Source: Sediminibacterium sp. (GTDB lineage Bacteria; Bacteroidota; Bacteroidia; Chitinophagales; Chitinophagaceae). From it: a DNA stretch of 64,000 nucleotides. Each line of letters starts with the position of its first letter. The stretch's first letter is position 1. Shown in pieces: positions 43,894 through 54,045 of the stretch. The notes under the pieces were generated by a model. The model did no database searches. It saw only the letters and a list, made by a program, of their open reading frames with translations, and was not told where the DNA came from. The translations under genes and the position numbers were made by a program. The DNA lies in the NCBI GenBank assembly GCA_016786865.1, contig JAEUVE010000015.1, forward strand, positions 92,098-156,097, written 5' to 3'.

Positions 43894-46740
43894 TCAATGC
43901 GCCTCCAGCCAGTTTTTACCCCTGCCCACTTCTGCCTCAACCGGAACATCATTTGGTAAAGGAAGCGCATGAACCATTCCCTCGATAATGAGTTGTTCTA
44001 ATTCATCTGCTTCAGATTCCACGGCGTCAAATACCAATTCATCATGCACCTGAAGAATCATTTTTGATTCCCAATGTTTCTTTTGCATTTCGTTGTGAAT
44101 CCGGATCATCGCCATTTTGATCATATCAGCTGCAGTGCCCTGAATTGGAGAGTTAATTGCATTTCTTTCTGCATATCCCCGAACAGTAAAGTTGCTGCTG
44201 TTGATGTCTTTCAGCCAGCGCTTTCTGCCCATAAGGGTTTGCACATACTCGTGCTCTTTAGCAAAATTGATCTGATCGTCCATATATTTTTGAATATAAG
44301 GAAACTCTCTTTTGTAGTTATCAATGATTTCTTTGGCTTCGGCCCTGGATATACCTAAATTATCGGCCAGGCCAAATGCACCCTGCCCATATATAATACC
44401 AAAGTTGACACTTTTGGCCTTGTATCGCATTTCCTTGGTTACCCCTGTTTCTTCAATACCATACACCCTTGCAGCGGTTGCAGTATGAATATCTTTTCCG
44501 GCACGAAATGCTTCACACATATTCGGATCTCCGCTGATAGCCGCAACAATCCTCAATTCTATCTGCGAATAATCCGCACTCATGAGTATTCTTCCCGATT
44601 CTCTTGGAATAAAGGCTTTTCTGATTTCCCGGCCACGTTCTGTTCTGATGGGAATATTCTGCAGGTTGGGGTTTACGCTGCTCAACCTTCCGGTAACAGC
44701 AATTGCCTGCGCATAGCTGGTATGCACCCTGCCCGTTCTGGGGTTGATCATTTCGGGTAACGCGTCAACATAGGTTGATTTTAGTTTGGTTAATTCCCTG
44801 AATCCCAAAATATCATCCACAATACTATGACGGCTGGCTAATTTTAATAATACTTCTTCTCCTGTTGCGTATTGTCCTGTTTTTGTTTTTTTAGCCTTCG
44901 GGTCTAGTTTTAATTTGTCGAACAGCACTTCACCCAATTGTTTTGGAGAAGCAAGATTGAAGCGTACCCCGGCCTGCTCATATACCCGCTCTTCAAATTT
45001 GGCAGCATCTTTTTCCAGCTCTTTACTGTAATCGTTTAGAAAAGCGGTATCTACTTTTACACCTTCAAACTCCATATCCGTTAATACGCGCACCAACGGA
45101 TTTTCCACTTCTGTAAAAACGCGTTCTACTTGTTTTTCTTTGAGCAGTGGCACAAAAGCTTCTTTCAATTGCAGGGTGATATCTGCGTCTTCTCCGGCAT
45201 ATTCTTTCACTTTTTCAATTTCTACATCACGCATATTTCCCTGGTTTTTGCCTTTTTTTCCAATCAGTGTTTCGATGGAAACCGGCTCGTAACCCAGGTA
45301 TTGTACACTGAGCAAATCCATGCCCCTTCTGCCTTCCGGCTCTATTACATAATGTGCCAGCATGGTATCGAATATACCCCCTTTAGGTTCTATGCCGTAC
45401 CACTTTAAAATCAGGAGATCATATTTTGCATTTTGTCCAATCCATGTTACATCGGTTCTGTTGAACAGGGGTCTTAACTGATCCAGTATTTCTTTTGCTG
45501 CTTCCTGATCTGGTGGGCAGGGAATATAAAAAGCTTTGTTCTTTTCAACAGAAAAACTCAGCCCAACAATTTCAGCATTATTTGCATCGGTACCTGTTGT
45601 TTCGGTATCAAAGCAAATTTCATTATATGCCTTTATGGAATCTATAAAAGCAGCAATGGCTTCCTTTCCGCTAACAAGCCGATAATCGTGATCTGTATTT
45701 TCAATGTTTCTCGTGGCAATTAATCCCGAAACGGGTTCCTCTGTTGCTTCCTGAGCTACGATTTCTGTGTTTTTTACATTTCTGTTTGATGCTGTTTTGG
45801 TTTTTACAACATTTCCGAATAAATCGGTTTGTACAGCTTCCGGTGAGGTATGAAAAGCATTGAAACTTTCTCCGAGTATCCGCTTGCCCAGTGTTTTAAA
45901 TTCCAATTCGGTAAATACTTCGGTAAGCGCCTCTGTGTTCCATTCTTTGAGTCGGTAATCTTCTTCATGAAACTGCACAGGAACGTTTGTAATGATTGTG
46001 GCCAGTTTTTTGCTCATGATGGCCATTTCTTTGCCGTTCCTCACTTTTTCTCCCAGGGCGCCTTTCAGCGTATCTGCGTTGGCAATCACTTCTTCGAGTG
46101 TTCCAAATTGTTTCAACAGTTTTGCTGCTGTTTTTTCCCCAACCCCCGGTATACCAGGAATATTATCTACTGCATCTCCCATTAATCCCAGCATGTCTAC
46201 CACCTGCTCAATCTGATCGATATCCCATTTGCTGCAAACCTTTTCAGCTGTAAGTATTTCCTCTGCCCCACCCATATAGGGTGGTTTGTATATGTAAACA
46301 TTTGGTTTTACGAGGAGCTGACCGTAATCTTTGTCGGGGGTTACCATGTACACTTCGTATCCGGCATCGGCTGCCTGCCAGGCAACCGTTCCAATGACAT
46401 CATCAGCCTCATAGCCATCCATTTCTACTACCGGTATATTGAAGCCACGGATGATTCGCTGAATATCCGGAATGGAAGCCAGCAAATCTTCCGGCGCCTC
46501 CTGCCGGTTGGCTTTGTAATCTGTAAAATCGGTATGCCGCTCTGTGGGAGCATGTGTATCGAAACAAACAGCCAGATGTGTTGGTTTTTCTTTGTTAATC
46601 AGATCGTACAGGGTACTGGTAAAACCAAATTGCGCATTGGTATTAATACCCCTTGAGGTAATCCTTGGGTTACGGATGAGTCCATAATAGGCCCGATAAA
46701 TCAGTGCCAGCGCATCCAGTAAAAAAAGTTTTTTTGGCAT
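43894..46740 (-). CDS. polA: DNA polymerase I
   Basis: A 948-residue repair and Okazaki-fragment polymerase with all three activities visible: an N-terminal 5'-3' exonuclease (about 1-300, with VEMDGYEADDVIGT and the GIPGVGEKTAAKLL helix-hairpin-helix), a proofreading exonuclease (about 365-545) with its metal ligands in CFDTETTG, QNAKYDLL and YAGEDADITL, and the polymerase domain (about 560-948) with SADYSQIELR, the O-helix KSVNFGIIYGQGAFGL and the QVHDELVFD motif. All key residues are in place. Confidence 0.97.
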   Translation of the reverse strand: MPKKLFLLDALALIYRAYYGLIRNPRITSRGINTNAQFGFTSTLYDLINKEKPTHLAVCFDTHAPTERHTDFTDYKANRQEAPEDLLASIPDIQRIIRGFNIPVVEMDGYEADDVIGTVAWQAADAGYEVYMVTPDKDYGQLLVKPNVYIYKPPYMGGAEEILTAEKVCSKWDIDQIEQVVDMLGLMGDAVDNIPGIPGVGEKTAAKLLKQFGTLEEVIANADTLKGALGEKVRNGKEMAIMSKKLATIITNVPVQFHEEDYRLKEWNTEALTEVFTELEFKTLGKRILGESFNAFHTSPEAVQTDLFGNVVKTKTASNRNVKNTEIVAQEATEEPVSGLIATRNIENTDHDYRLVSGKEAIAAFIDSIKAYNEICFDTETTGTDANNAEIVGLSFSVEKNKAFYIPCPPDQEAAKEILDQLRPLFNRTDVTWIGQNAKYDLLILKWYGIEPKGGIFDTMLAHYVIEPEGRRGMDLLSVQYLGYEPVSIETLIGKKGKNQGNMRDVEIEKVKEYAGEDADITLQLKEAFVPLLKEKQVERVFTEVENPLVRVLTDMEFEGVKVDTAFLNDYSKELEKDAAKFEERVYEQAGVRFNLASPKQLGEVLFDKLKLDPKAKKTKTGQYATGEEVLLKLASRHSIVDDILGFRELTKLKSTYVDALPEMINPRTGRVHTSYAQAIAVTGRLSSVNPNLQNIPIRTERGREIRKAFIPRESGRILMSADYSQIELRIVAAISGDPNMCEAFRAGKDIHTATAARVYGIEETGVTKEMRYKAKSVNFGIIYGQGAFGLADNLGISRAEAKEIIDNYKREFPYIQKYMDDQINFAKEHEYVQTLMGRKRWLKDINSSNFTVRGYAERNAINSPIQGTAADMIKMAMIRIHNEMQKKHWESKMILQVHDELVFDAVESEADELEQLIIEGMVHALPLPNDVPVEAEVGRGKNWLEAH

Positions 46741-46786
46741 CCGGCTAAGTTAGGAAATACCCTTGTCAAATTGGCCTAACCAGGCC

Positions 46787-49231
46787 CTAACCCTTCTTTT
46801 TAAAGCTTAAATAATCCAGAAAGTAGATAACCCTGAGCGAGAGGCTGTTTTGTTGGGCAGCGCTCAGGGTGTTACCCAGGTTTTTAAAATAATCCGTTTC
46901 CACCTCATTGTCAAATGAACTGATGGCGTTTTTCCAAACAATATTGATAAAACTTCCTTTGGCAAACTGCCAGGTGTACACCATGTCTATATTAAAATAA
47001 TTCACATTATAATTGACGTTGTCTGTAATTCCGCCGGGAATGGATTTCAATCTGCCGTCTTCCTGCAGCCGATAGTACTCCTGGTATTTTACTTTGCTCC
47101 AATAATGTCTGCCACGCAGACTGATGCCCATTTTATTATTGAAATTGTACTTCACGGTCAGTGTATTCTCTACAGTGGTTCGGTTTCTTCTTCCAAAAAC
47201 GATGCTGTCTGCATTGTACACAGTTGCATAGCCCATATTGTTTTTTCTTCTTTCTATATATGCTTCTGCACTGATGGTGAGCCGTTTATTAAAGCGAAAC
47301 TGATTGCCGAGGCGCAGATCTTGTCCGTTGGTACCGTATTGGTTGGACGTTCTGTTGTAAAACTGACTCCAAACAGAATATTGTTTTGCGTTATTCGATT
47401 CTATCCAACCCCCAACAGACCAGTTTCCGGGTCTTAAAAAGACTTTGCCACCTACCCTTGCTTCATAAAAATCATTTTGTGCAGGGTTCACACTGATACT
47501 CGCCCCTAGCGACCAGAGGTTTTTCAGTTGCGCATTGGCATTGGTGTTGAGCCAGATATTTTGATGCTTCCATGGTTTTACCATGGTTGAAGTTCCAAAA
47601 TTAAAATTGAGGTTGATTCTGTTGTACCAGTTTTGGGGCTTAAGCCAGCGATAGGATGCCCAGAGTGTATTGTCGAGATAATTGTTATTGGTAAAAAAGC
47701 CCATATCGTTGTGATCGTATTTATGATCTGCGAAGGCCTGCGTAAACTGAAACTGAAATCTTCCGCTGGATTTTGCAAGCACCATTGTATGGCTGTAGCC
47801 GTTTTTATTTTTCCCGTCTGCTTTATAGCCGATTAATTGACTCACCGCCATTTTACCATAAAAATTCCATTTGTTTCCCTTGGTATACAGATCCCAGGTA
47901 CCCGCAGTTACGTTGGCATCATAGTCGGTACCCGCCCTGGTTACATTGGTGTTTATAAAGGAAATACTGGAGTTGTTTTTTAAGGATTGATCCAGTACAA
48001 GTATGTTGTAGTTGGTTAAGGGGCTGGTCTCCACCCTACGTGTTTCCTTTCCGTTCATTTCAATGGTGGCATATTGCGCATTGGTGATAGCATTAAAGAA
48101 ACCGATCCCTAGTCCGGAAGCCGTTCTGCCACTAATTTTGCTTGCATTGAGCAGGCTTGTTTCGGTTGGATTTTTTGCAATGCTTTCCCCGGCTTTTAAT
48201 TCGTTTTCAACACTCCCATAGTGCAGTGGCTGACCACCGATTCTTCTGCTGTAAAACAGATTTCCTTTACTAAACAGTTCTGTTCCTTCAGTAAAAAAAC
48301 TTCTGTTTTCGTTGTACCGGACTTCAAAAGGAGTCAGGTTCAGCACTTTGTTGTCGCTTTGCACCTGACCAAAGTCCGGCACCAGTGTCATATCGAGGGT
48401 GAACGCCTGTGTGATTCCGTATTTGATATCAACCCCGCCATTCACCGATGTGTTGGTGTTTTTTACACCCGGGGTATTGTACGGATAATTGTTTACATAG
48501 GTAGATAGATACGGAGAGATGGATAAGCGCACCGGAGGTTTAATATCCTGTATACCTGTCCAGGTTCCAAACTGTGCAAGAAAGCTGCCACCGACCGTGG
48601 GGTCTACCGGATTCCACATCAATTGTTTTCCGCTTTTACTTCTTCTCCTGGTAATATTGATTCCCCAATCCTGCACTTTGGTGTTGCTGAAACGAATGGC
48701 GGAATAGGGTATATGCATTTCGAAAGTCCAGCCGTCTTCTACTATTTTAGCTGCACTGGTAAACACACTGTTCCAGGTGTCGTCTTCTCCATTTGATGAA
48801 TATTTGGCATCGTACTGTTCACCTAAAGAAGTTACATAATACCCAAAGCCGTTGATCTTATCCTGATAGGTATCAAAGATAACCCCTACAAAATCATTTA
48901 CACCCACCACATCTCTCCCCACCAGTTCCCTGCTGATACTGTCTTTGCTTATTTCGTGTGCATAGCCTCCTATGTATATTCCGGTATTATCGTAGAGGAT
49001 CCTGATTTCTGTTTTGTTTTTTTCTTCCTCAACATGTCCGTAAGTGGGTCTCCATTCTACAAAATCTGTTGCCAGCGGTGCAGTTTTCCAAACCGGCTCC
49101 TTCATTTCTCCGTCTACTATTATTTTGCCGTTGGTTCTGGCAGCTGATATTTTCCGAACAGGGTTGGCCGACAATTGTCCCTGGCAAACCGAACAGACTA
49201 AGCAGGCGAGTACAAATGAGATCAGTTTCAT
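46787..49231 (-). CDS. DUF5916 outer-membrane protein with CBM9-like N-terminal domain
   Basis: An 814-residue exported protein from the ATG at 49231 (signal peptide ending near CQGQL). The N-terminal about 220 residues form a CBM9-like beta-sandwich (GKIIVDGEMKEPVWKTAP, RILYDNTGIYIGGYAHE). The remaining part has DUF5916 features (VDIKYGITQAFTLDMTLVPDFGQVQSD, RYNENRSFFTEG, LFYSRRIGG) and a long run of alternating strands with aromatics, consistent with a large outer-membrane barrel. The family is common in Bacteroidota and uncharacterised, possibly binding carbohydrate at the surface. A terminator-like hairpin separates it from the amidohydrolase genes upstream. Confidence 0.86.
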   Translation of the reverse strand: MKLISFVLACLVCSVCQGQLSANPVRKISAARTNGKIIVDGEMKEPVWKTAPLATDFVEWRPTYGHVEEEKNKTEIRILYDNTGIYIGGYAHEISKDSISRELVGRDVVGVNDFVGVIFDTYQDKINGFGYYVTSLGEQYDAKYSSNGEDDTWNSVFTSAAKIVEDGWTFEMHIPYSAIRFSNTKVQDWGINITRRRSKSGKQLMWNPVDPTVGGSFLAQFGTWTGIQDIKPPVRLSISPYLSTYVNNYPYNTPGVKNTNTSVNGGVDIKYGITQAFTLDMTLVPDFGQVQSDNKVLNLTPFEVRYNENRSFFTEGTELFSKGNLFYSRRIGGQPLHYGSVENELKAGESIAKNPTETSLLNASKISGRTASGLGIGFFNAITNAQYATIEMNGKETRRVETSPLTNYNILVLDQSLKNNSSISFINTNVTRAGTDYDANVTAGTWDLYTKGNKWNFYGKMAVSQLIGYKADGKNKNGYSHTMVLAKSSGRFQFQFTQAFADHKYDHNDMGFFTNNNYLDNTLWASYRWLKPQNWYNRINLNFNFGTSTMVKPWKHQNIWLNTNANAQLKNLWSLGASISVNPAQNDFYEARVGGKVFLRPGNWSVGGWIESNNAKQYSVWSQFYNRTSNQYGTNGQDLRLGNQFRFNKRLTISAEAYIERRKNNMGYATVYNADSIVFGRRNRTTVENTLTVKYNFNNKMGISLRGRHYWSKVKYQEYYRLQEDGRLKSIPGGITDNVNYNVNYFNIDMVYTWQFAKGSFINIVWKNAISSFDNEVETDYFKNLGNTLSAAQQNSLSLRVIYFLDYLSFKKKG

Positions 49232-49359
49232 GTTCAAACGTTTTGGATGCTACCGGGTGAAGCGGTTGAACATAGAAAAAGTTACAGTCAAACCGGTTTT
49301 TTTTAGTGGGGGTCTGTATGAACGGGCGGGAGATCAGATAACCGGTAGGTGTTCTGCAC

Positions 49360-49391
49360 AAAAAAATCCCGGCTACCTGAGGCAACCGGGA
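49360..49391 (-). terminator. intrinsic terminator of the amidohydrolase pair
   Basis: An inverted repeat (TCCCGG at 49367-49372 with CCGGGA at 49386-49391) is followed on the minus strand by a run of seven T residues. It lies 57 bp beyond the stop of the 49449-50759 gene. Confidence 0.75.
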
Positions 49392-49448
49392 CGCTTTTAT
49401 TTTTCTAAAATATCTGATTGAACGGATTACGATGCATCCCGAATCAAG

Positions 49449-50759
49449 CTATTTCAGGTTGTATTTGTATTTATAGCGCTCGTAGAGTTGTTTGTGTTTG
49501 TCGTTCAGCTCCAGGTTTCTTCCCTGAATGAACGCCTGTTCTACCACACTGCTCTTCATATCGAGGATGTCTCCTTTGCTGATGATCAGGTTTGCGTCTT
49601 TGCCCTTTTCAATAGATCCGGTATTGGCATCAATTCCCAGCACTTTTGCCGCATTAAGGGTAATTGCGCTTACTGCGGCTTCTTTATCCAAACCATAAGT
49701 TACAGCGGTTCCTGCATTGAAAGGTAGATTTCGACCACGGTTTTGGGGATCATCATCGTTGATGCAAAAGAGCACGCCTGCCTTTTGCAAAACGGCCGGT
49801 GTTTTAAATGGCTGATCTATGTCGTCATCATCCAGTGTGGGCAGATCATGCATTTGGCTCAGTATTACACTGATATTGTTTTGTTTCAGCAGGTCTGCAA
49901 TCTGCCAGCTTTCTGCAGCGCCAACAAGCACCACATCAAATCCAAACTCTTTTACAAAATCAACAGCTACCAGCATTTGTTTTACCTGCGTGCAATGCAC
50001 AAATAATTTTTGTTGTTTGCTGAACAGTTTACGGGTAGCTTCAAATTTGAGATTAATTTCTTTGTTCTCATTATTGATGTATACTTTGGCCTGACGGAAG
50101 AATTCTTTTATTTTTTCTATCTTCTCAATGGCCTCTTTAGTAGCATCACCCTGTTGCGGAAAGAACATGGCAAACAGTGCAGCAAAACGGCCTGTTGCCC
50201 GATTTAGCATACTGGGCATGTACAGATTCATTCCCACGTCCAGTTTGTAAGGCGCATCGTCTGCGTTCCATCCATCCAGCTGAACCACCGTGGACTGACC
50301 ACCGAGTAAGGCCCCCTGAGGTACAGAGTGTGCCAAGAGGATACCGTTCGAACGCAATGTGTTGATGATTTTTGAATCTGCGCTGTAGGCCGCGATGGAA
50401 CGAACACTTGGGTTCAGGTCGCCGATTTCATTGAAATCCTGCATGCTTCTGATGCCTCCGATTTCCTGAAGTCCCAGGGTGGATGAAGGGTGTATCAAAC
50501 CCGGGTAGATATGTTTGCCATTTGCATCCACGACTTCGGCACCACTGTTTGGTATGGCAACATTTGTACCCACCTCTTCAATCTTTCCATTGTTGATTTT
50601 AATGGTTGCGTTTTCAATAACGGTACCATTGCCCACGTGGACAGTACCGTTTTTCAAAAACAACAAACCCTTCTGCGGCCTGGCAGGATATACATTATCC
50701 TGCGCTGAAATACCCGTCATAAGGGTAAAACAGCTGAGAATATAAACGAGTCTTTTCAT
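49449..50759 (-). CDS. exported amidohydrolase-fold protein lacking the HxH metal motif
   Basis: A 436-residue protein from the ATG at 50759, which gives a signal peptide ending near GISAQ; an upstream start at 50810 would precede it. It has the amidohydrolase fold: a beta-sandwich N-terminus (FLKNGTVHVGNGTVIENATI), a TIM barrel and the C-terminal NLIISKGD strand. The usual HxH metal ligands after strand 1 are missing (the segment reads HIYPGLIHPSST), though a later LFVHCTQ His and an INDDD Asp remain. It is likely noncatalytic or altered. It follows the larger two-domain amidohydrolase gene by 10 bp and shares the composition of its first domain. Confidence 0.82.
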   Translation of the reverse strand: MKRLVYILSCFTLMTGISAQDNVYPARPQKGLLFLKNGTVHVGNGTVIENATIKINNGKIEEVGTNVAIPNSGAEVVDANGKHIYPGLIHPSSTLGLQEIGGIRSMQDFNEIGDLNPSVRSIAAYSADSKIINTLRSNGILLAHSVPQGALLGGQSTVVQLDGWNADDAPYKLDVGMNLYMPSMLNRATGRFAALFAMFFPQQGDATKEAIEKIEKIKEFFRQAKVYINNENKEINLKFEATRKLFSKQQKLFVHCTQVKQMLVAVDFVKEFGFDVVLVGAAESWQIADLLKQNNISVILSQMHDLPTLDDDDIDQPFKTPAVLQKAGVLFCINDDDPQNRGRNLPFNAGTAVTYGLDKEAAVSAITLNAAKVLGIDANTGSIEKGKDANLIISKGDILDMKSSVVEQAFIQGRNLELNDKHKQLYERYKYKYNLK

Positions 50760-50769
50760 TTTTAATTTT

Positions 50770-53700
50770 TTAGTGGTTTGCGTGAGTTTGTTCCTCTTCA
50801 TCTGCATCAATTTCGAGCATGCCTAATTTATGGCCATGATCCAGACAGGTGCTGATGTATTTGTAGCTAGGTGTGAACGGGGCAACAGCTGCGCCACCTC
50901 TTTTTTCTCCCACCATTTTACCAATCAGCCTTGTGCGCTCCGCTTTAACCTGTTTTCTCATTGCAGCGTCTTTTTCTCTGTCGAAGAAGATGGTTCCATC
51001 CACTACTGTGTATAGAGACTTTGCATAAATGCTTAACGGATTATCGCTCCACAATACCAGGTCTGCGTCTTTTCCTTCTTTAATGCTGCCTACTTTATCG
51101 TCTACATGCAGCATCTTAGCAGGATTAATGGTTACCATCTTCAGCGCATCTTCTTCAGACATGCCACCATATTTTACACTCTTTGCTGCTTCCTGATTTA
51201 ATCTGCGAGCCATTTCTGCATCATCCGAGTTGATGGCCACATTCAAACCAACCTTGGTCATAATGGTAGCATTATAAGGGATGGCATCCTGCACTTCGTT
51301 TTTATAAGCCCACCAGTCGGAGAATGTTGAAGCGTTCGCCCCATGTGCTTTCATTTTATCTGCTACCTTGTAGCCTTCGAGAATATGAGTGAAAGTGTTA
51401 ACACGGAAACCATATTTTTCTGCAACACGCATCATAGTAAGGATCTCACTTGCCACATAGCTGTGACAGGTAATGAACCTTTTGCTGTTCAGTATTTCTA
51501 CCAGTGCATCCAGTTCAATGTCTCTTCTGAATGTTACCTGAGTTGCTCCTTTCTTTTTATTATTTGCTTCTGCTTCTTTCATAGCAGCCTCATAAGCTCT
51601 TGCTCTGTTGAATGCGTCGTCTAATACCTGTTCAACACCCATCCTGGTATCCGGGAAGCGGGTGTTTCCTGAAGTTGATGAAGAACGCTTTACGTTTTCG
51701 CCGAGGGCAAATTTGATAAACGGATCTGCACCTTTGAATTTCATTCCTTCGTCGTCGGTTCCCCAGCGAAGTTTAATCAGTTGTGTTTGCCCGCCAATGG
51801 TGTTGGCAGAGCCATGTAGTATATGAGAAGTGGTAACACCACCGCTGAGTTGACGGTAAATGTTGATATCGTCCGGATCAATATTATCCTGAATCCGAAC
51901 TTCTGAGGTTACTGATTGTCCGCCCTCGTTTGTTGAGGCAGATGCAATATGGGAGTGTTCGTCGATAATACCCGCAGTAAGGTGTTTGCCCGTTGCATCT
52001 ATTACTCTTGCTGCCGGGTCGGATATTCCCTTACCCACTTTGGCAATCTTTCCGTTTTTCACCAGTACATCGCCGCCTTCTATTTTACCTTGTTTTTCGC
52101 TTGTCCAAACGGTAGCGTTTTTGAAGAGAATGGTTTCCTGTTTCGGTATCTCAGTTTCAGTATTTCCAAATGCAGTAAATGGATAAAATGACCCACCTAA
52201 TTTTGGTGCTGTTTTAGCCGTAGCGTTTTCTGCCTTTGCAGTAGCTGCATTTATCAGTGTTGCTGTCCAGGTTATTGCATTGCCCAATGAATCCACCCCG
52301 GTTCCGTTCCAGGTATTTCCATTGCTGAATCCGGCCAGTCTGATTGCATTTGCCGGTAAGCTTACTGGTGTGGCTGCTGAAGCCATTCCAGGGAATCCGC
52401 CTCTGCCACCCATAGAGGCGCGACTTTTTTGACCTGCTGCAAAACCTATTTTTACTGCTTTTCCGTCGAAGCTGAATTTAGCATTCATGGTATCCTTTCC
52501 AATTACACTGGCTGATGTTGCAGATTTTACATCGAGTGTATAATTTTGGGTTCCTTCGTTGTTGCTCACAGTTAAAGTATATGTTCCTGCAATATTGTGC
52601 CAGGCATCTTCTTTTACTGCATACTTTTCTCCTTTGATCCAGTTTTGGAGAATTGCGGTTTTCTCTGCAAAAACAGGCCCTGTAGTAATTACAAAATTGG
52701 CCAATTTCCCCGCTTCAATACTTCCTACCTGATCGTATACTCCCAGCCAGGTAGCCGGGTTTTTGGTTAGTGCATTCATGGCGGCCTGTTCTGTAAGACC
52801 ATATTCCATAGCTTTTCGAAGGTTTGCCAGGAATGCTTTAGGATCACGTAAATCAGCTGCGGTTAAGCAAAAAGGAATTCCTGCTTTTTCAATTGCTGCA
52901 GGATTGGTTGGTGCAAGCTCCCAGTTTTTCATATCTGCAAGAGAAACCAGTCTTGCATCATTGGGATCTTCCACATCCTGTGCCTGTGGAAAATTCAGCG
53001 ATACAATCAAAGGTGCTTTGGTAGCTGCAACTTCTTTGATGCGCTGGTATTCTTTTCCTGTTGCTTTAATAATATACTGCACACCGTTTTCATCACCAAT
53101 CCGATCGGCTCTCATCAGATTCCACAAGTCTATACCCCTGTCCTGTGCGTCGAATATCTGGGGAAGCTTTTGGTTGTCGTTGAAATATTTAAGTGTAAGG
53201 TTAACACCTTCTTTTTGTGCTGCCTCTGGATTTCCCTTGTACCAGGCAGCATCGTTATAAGTCTGTCTCAACAAAGCAATAGTACCCATTATGCTGGAAG
53301 GATAGCTTTGTGTAGAAGTTCCTTTATTGAACGAGTAGTTGGCGCTGGCTTTGTCTTTGACCACTACGAAATTGTCTTTCGCGTTGGCCAGCGTTACTAC
53401 GGCTCCGGTTCCTCTTACGATACCGTCTTTCTGATGTGTTAGTACGGTTCCGAATCCGCTTTCGCGATAAGGTTTTGCTTTGGCGTCATCCACGGCAAAC
53501 AGGCGGATGGCGTGTACATCTGCTTTCAGCGCCTGATTCCAGCCAAAGGCGCCTTTTTGATTGGATGTAATTTGTTGTGTTCTGAAAAAGTCTGCGGGGC
53601 TGCCCGGTCCTCCCTGCCTTTGAGGTTGAGGAATGCCATAGTCTGTGTAGATATCTATGAAAGAAGGATAGATGTATTTATCCTTGCAATCAATGATTAC

Positions 53701-53928
53701 TGCATCTTTTGGGATTGCCACCCCGGCACCAACGGAAACAATTTTTCCTTCCCGGATAATTAAGGTTCCATTGGAAATGGTGTTCTGCCCGTCTTTTACG
53801 ATGGTTGCATTTGTAAACGCAAAACAAGCGCCGCGTTTGTCTGCTATTCCGTTTACCGGAAATGTTTCCTGAGCCTGCAGCAATGAAGCAAACAGCAAGC
53901 CAGAAAACAATAGCTTGATTTTTCTCAT
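50770..53928 (-). CDS. two-domain exported amidohydrolase
   Basis: A 1052-residue exported protein (signal peptide ending near LLQAQ) with two amidohydrolase-type halves. The first (about 30-440) lacks the HxH motif, reading YPSFIDIYTDYG at that site; the second (about 590-1030) has the complete set: HxH in AGIIDEHSHIAS, His in RFITCHSYVASE, His in NTFTHILEGYK and the catalytic Asp in VAINSDDAEMA. The linker (about 450-590) is beta-rich with a RASMGGRGGFPGM loop. Only the C-terminal half is likely catalytic. The substrate is unknown; related exported enzymes act on cyclic amides, peptides or imidazolones. It is translated just upstream of a single-domain homologue. Confidence 0.87.
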   Translation of the reverse strand: MRKIKLLFSGLLFASLLQAQETFPVNGIADKRGACFAFTNATIVKDGQNTISNGTLIIREGKIVSVGAGVAIPKDAVIIDCKDKYIYPSFIDIYTDYGIPQPQRQGGPGSPADFFRTQQITSNQKGAFGWNQALKADVHAIRLFAVDDAKAKPYRESGFGTVLTHQKDGIVRGTGAVVTLANAKDNFVVVKDKASANYSFNKGTSTQSYPSSIMGTIALLRQTYNDAAWYKGNPEAAQKEGVNLTLKYFNDNQKLPQIFDAQDRGIDLWNLMRADRIGDENGVQYIIKATGKEYQRIKEVAATKAPLIVSLNFPQAQDVEDPNDARLVSLADMKNWELAPTNPAAIEKAGIPFCLTAADLRDPKAFLANLRKAMEYGLTEQAAMNALTKNPATWLGVYDQVGSIEAGKLANFVITTGPVFAEKTAILQNWIKGEKYAVKEDAWHNIAGTYTLTVSNNEGTQNYTLDVKSATSASVIGKDTMNAKFSFDGKAVKIGFAAGQKSRASMGGRGGFPGMASAATPVSLPANAIRLAGFSNGNTWNGTGVDSLGNAITWTATLINAATAKAENATAKTAPKLGGSFYPFTAFGNTETEIPKQETILFKNATVWTSEKQGKIEGGDVLVKNGKIAKVGKGISDPAARVIDATGKHLTAGIIDEHSHIASASTNEGGQSVTSEVRIQDNIDPDDINIYRQLSGGVTTSHILHGSANTIGGQTQLIKLRWGTDDEGMKFKGADPFIKFALGENVKRSSSTSGNTRFPDTRMGVEQVLDDAFNRARAYEAAMKEAEANNKKKGATQVTFRRDIELDALVEILNSKRFITCHSYVASEILTMMRVAEKYGFRVNTFTHILEGYKVADKMKAHGANASTFSDWWAYKNEVQDAIPYNATIMTKVGLNVAINSDDAEMARRLNQEAAKSVKYGGMSEEDALKMVTINPAKMLHVDDKVGSIKEGKDADLVLWSDNPLSIYAKSLYTVVDGTIFFDREKDAAMRKQVKAERTRLIGKMVGEKRGGAAVAPFTPSYKYISTCLDHGHKLGMLEIDADEEEQTHANH

Positions 53929-54045
53929 AAAGTAATAAGTTGGTTTAGAAAGGATTCTAAAGCTAGTGAATTCCTAATTGAACCACCATACCCCCTATAT
54001 TATTATGATGAGTGGGCCAACAGGTATTATGCAACAGCGTTGCAT

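Noticed and set aside
43894..46740. Loss of proofreading in DNA polymerase I
   Set aside because: The exonuclease motifs DTE, NAKYDLL and YAGEDADITL are all present.
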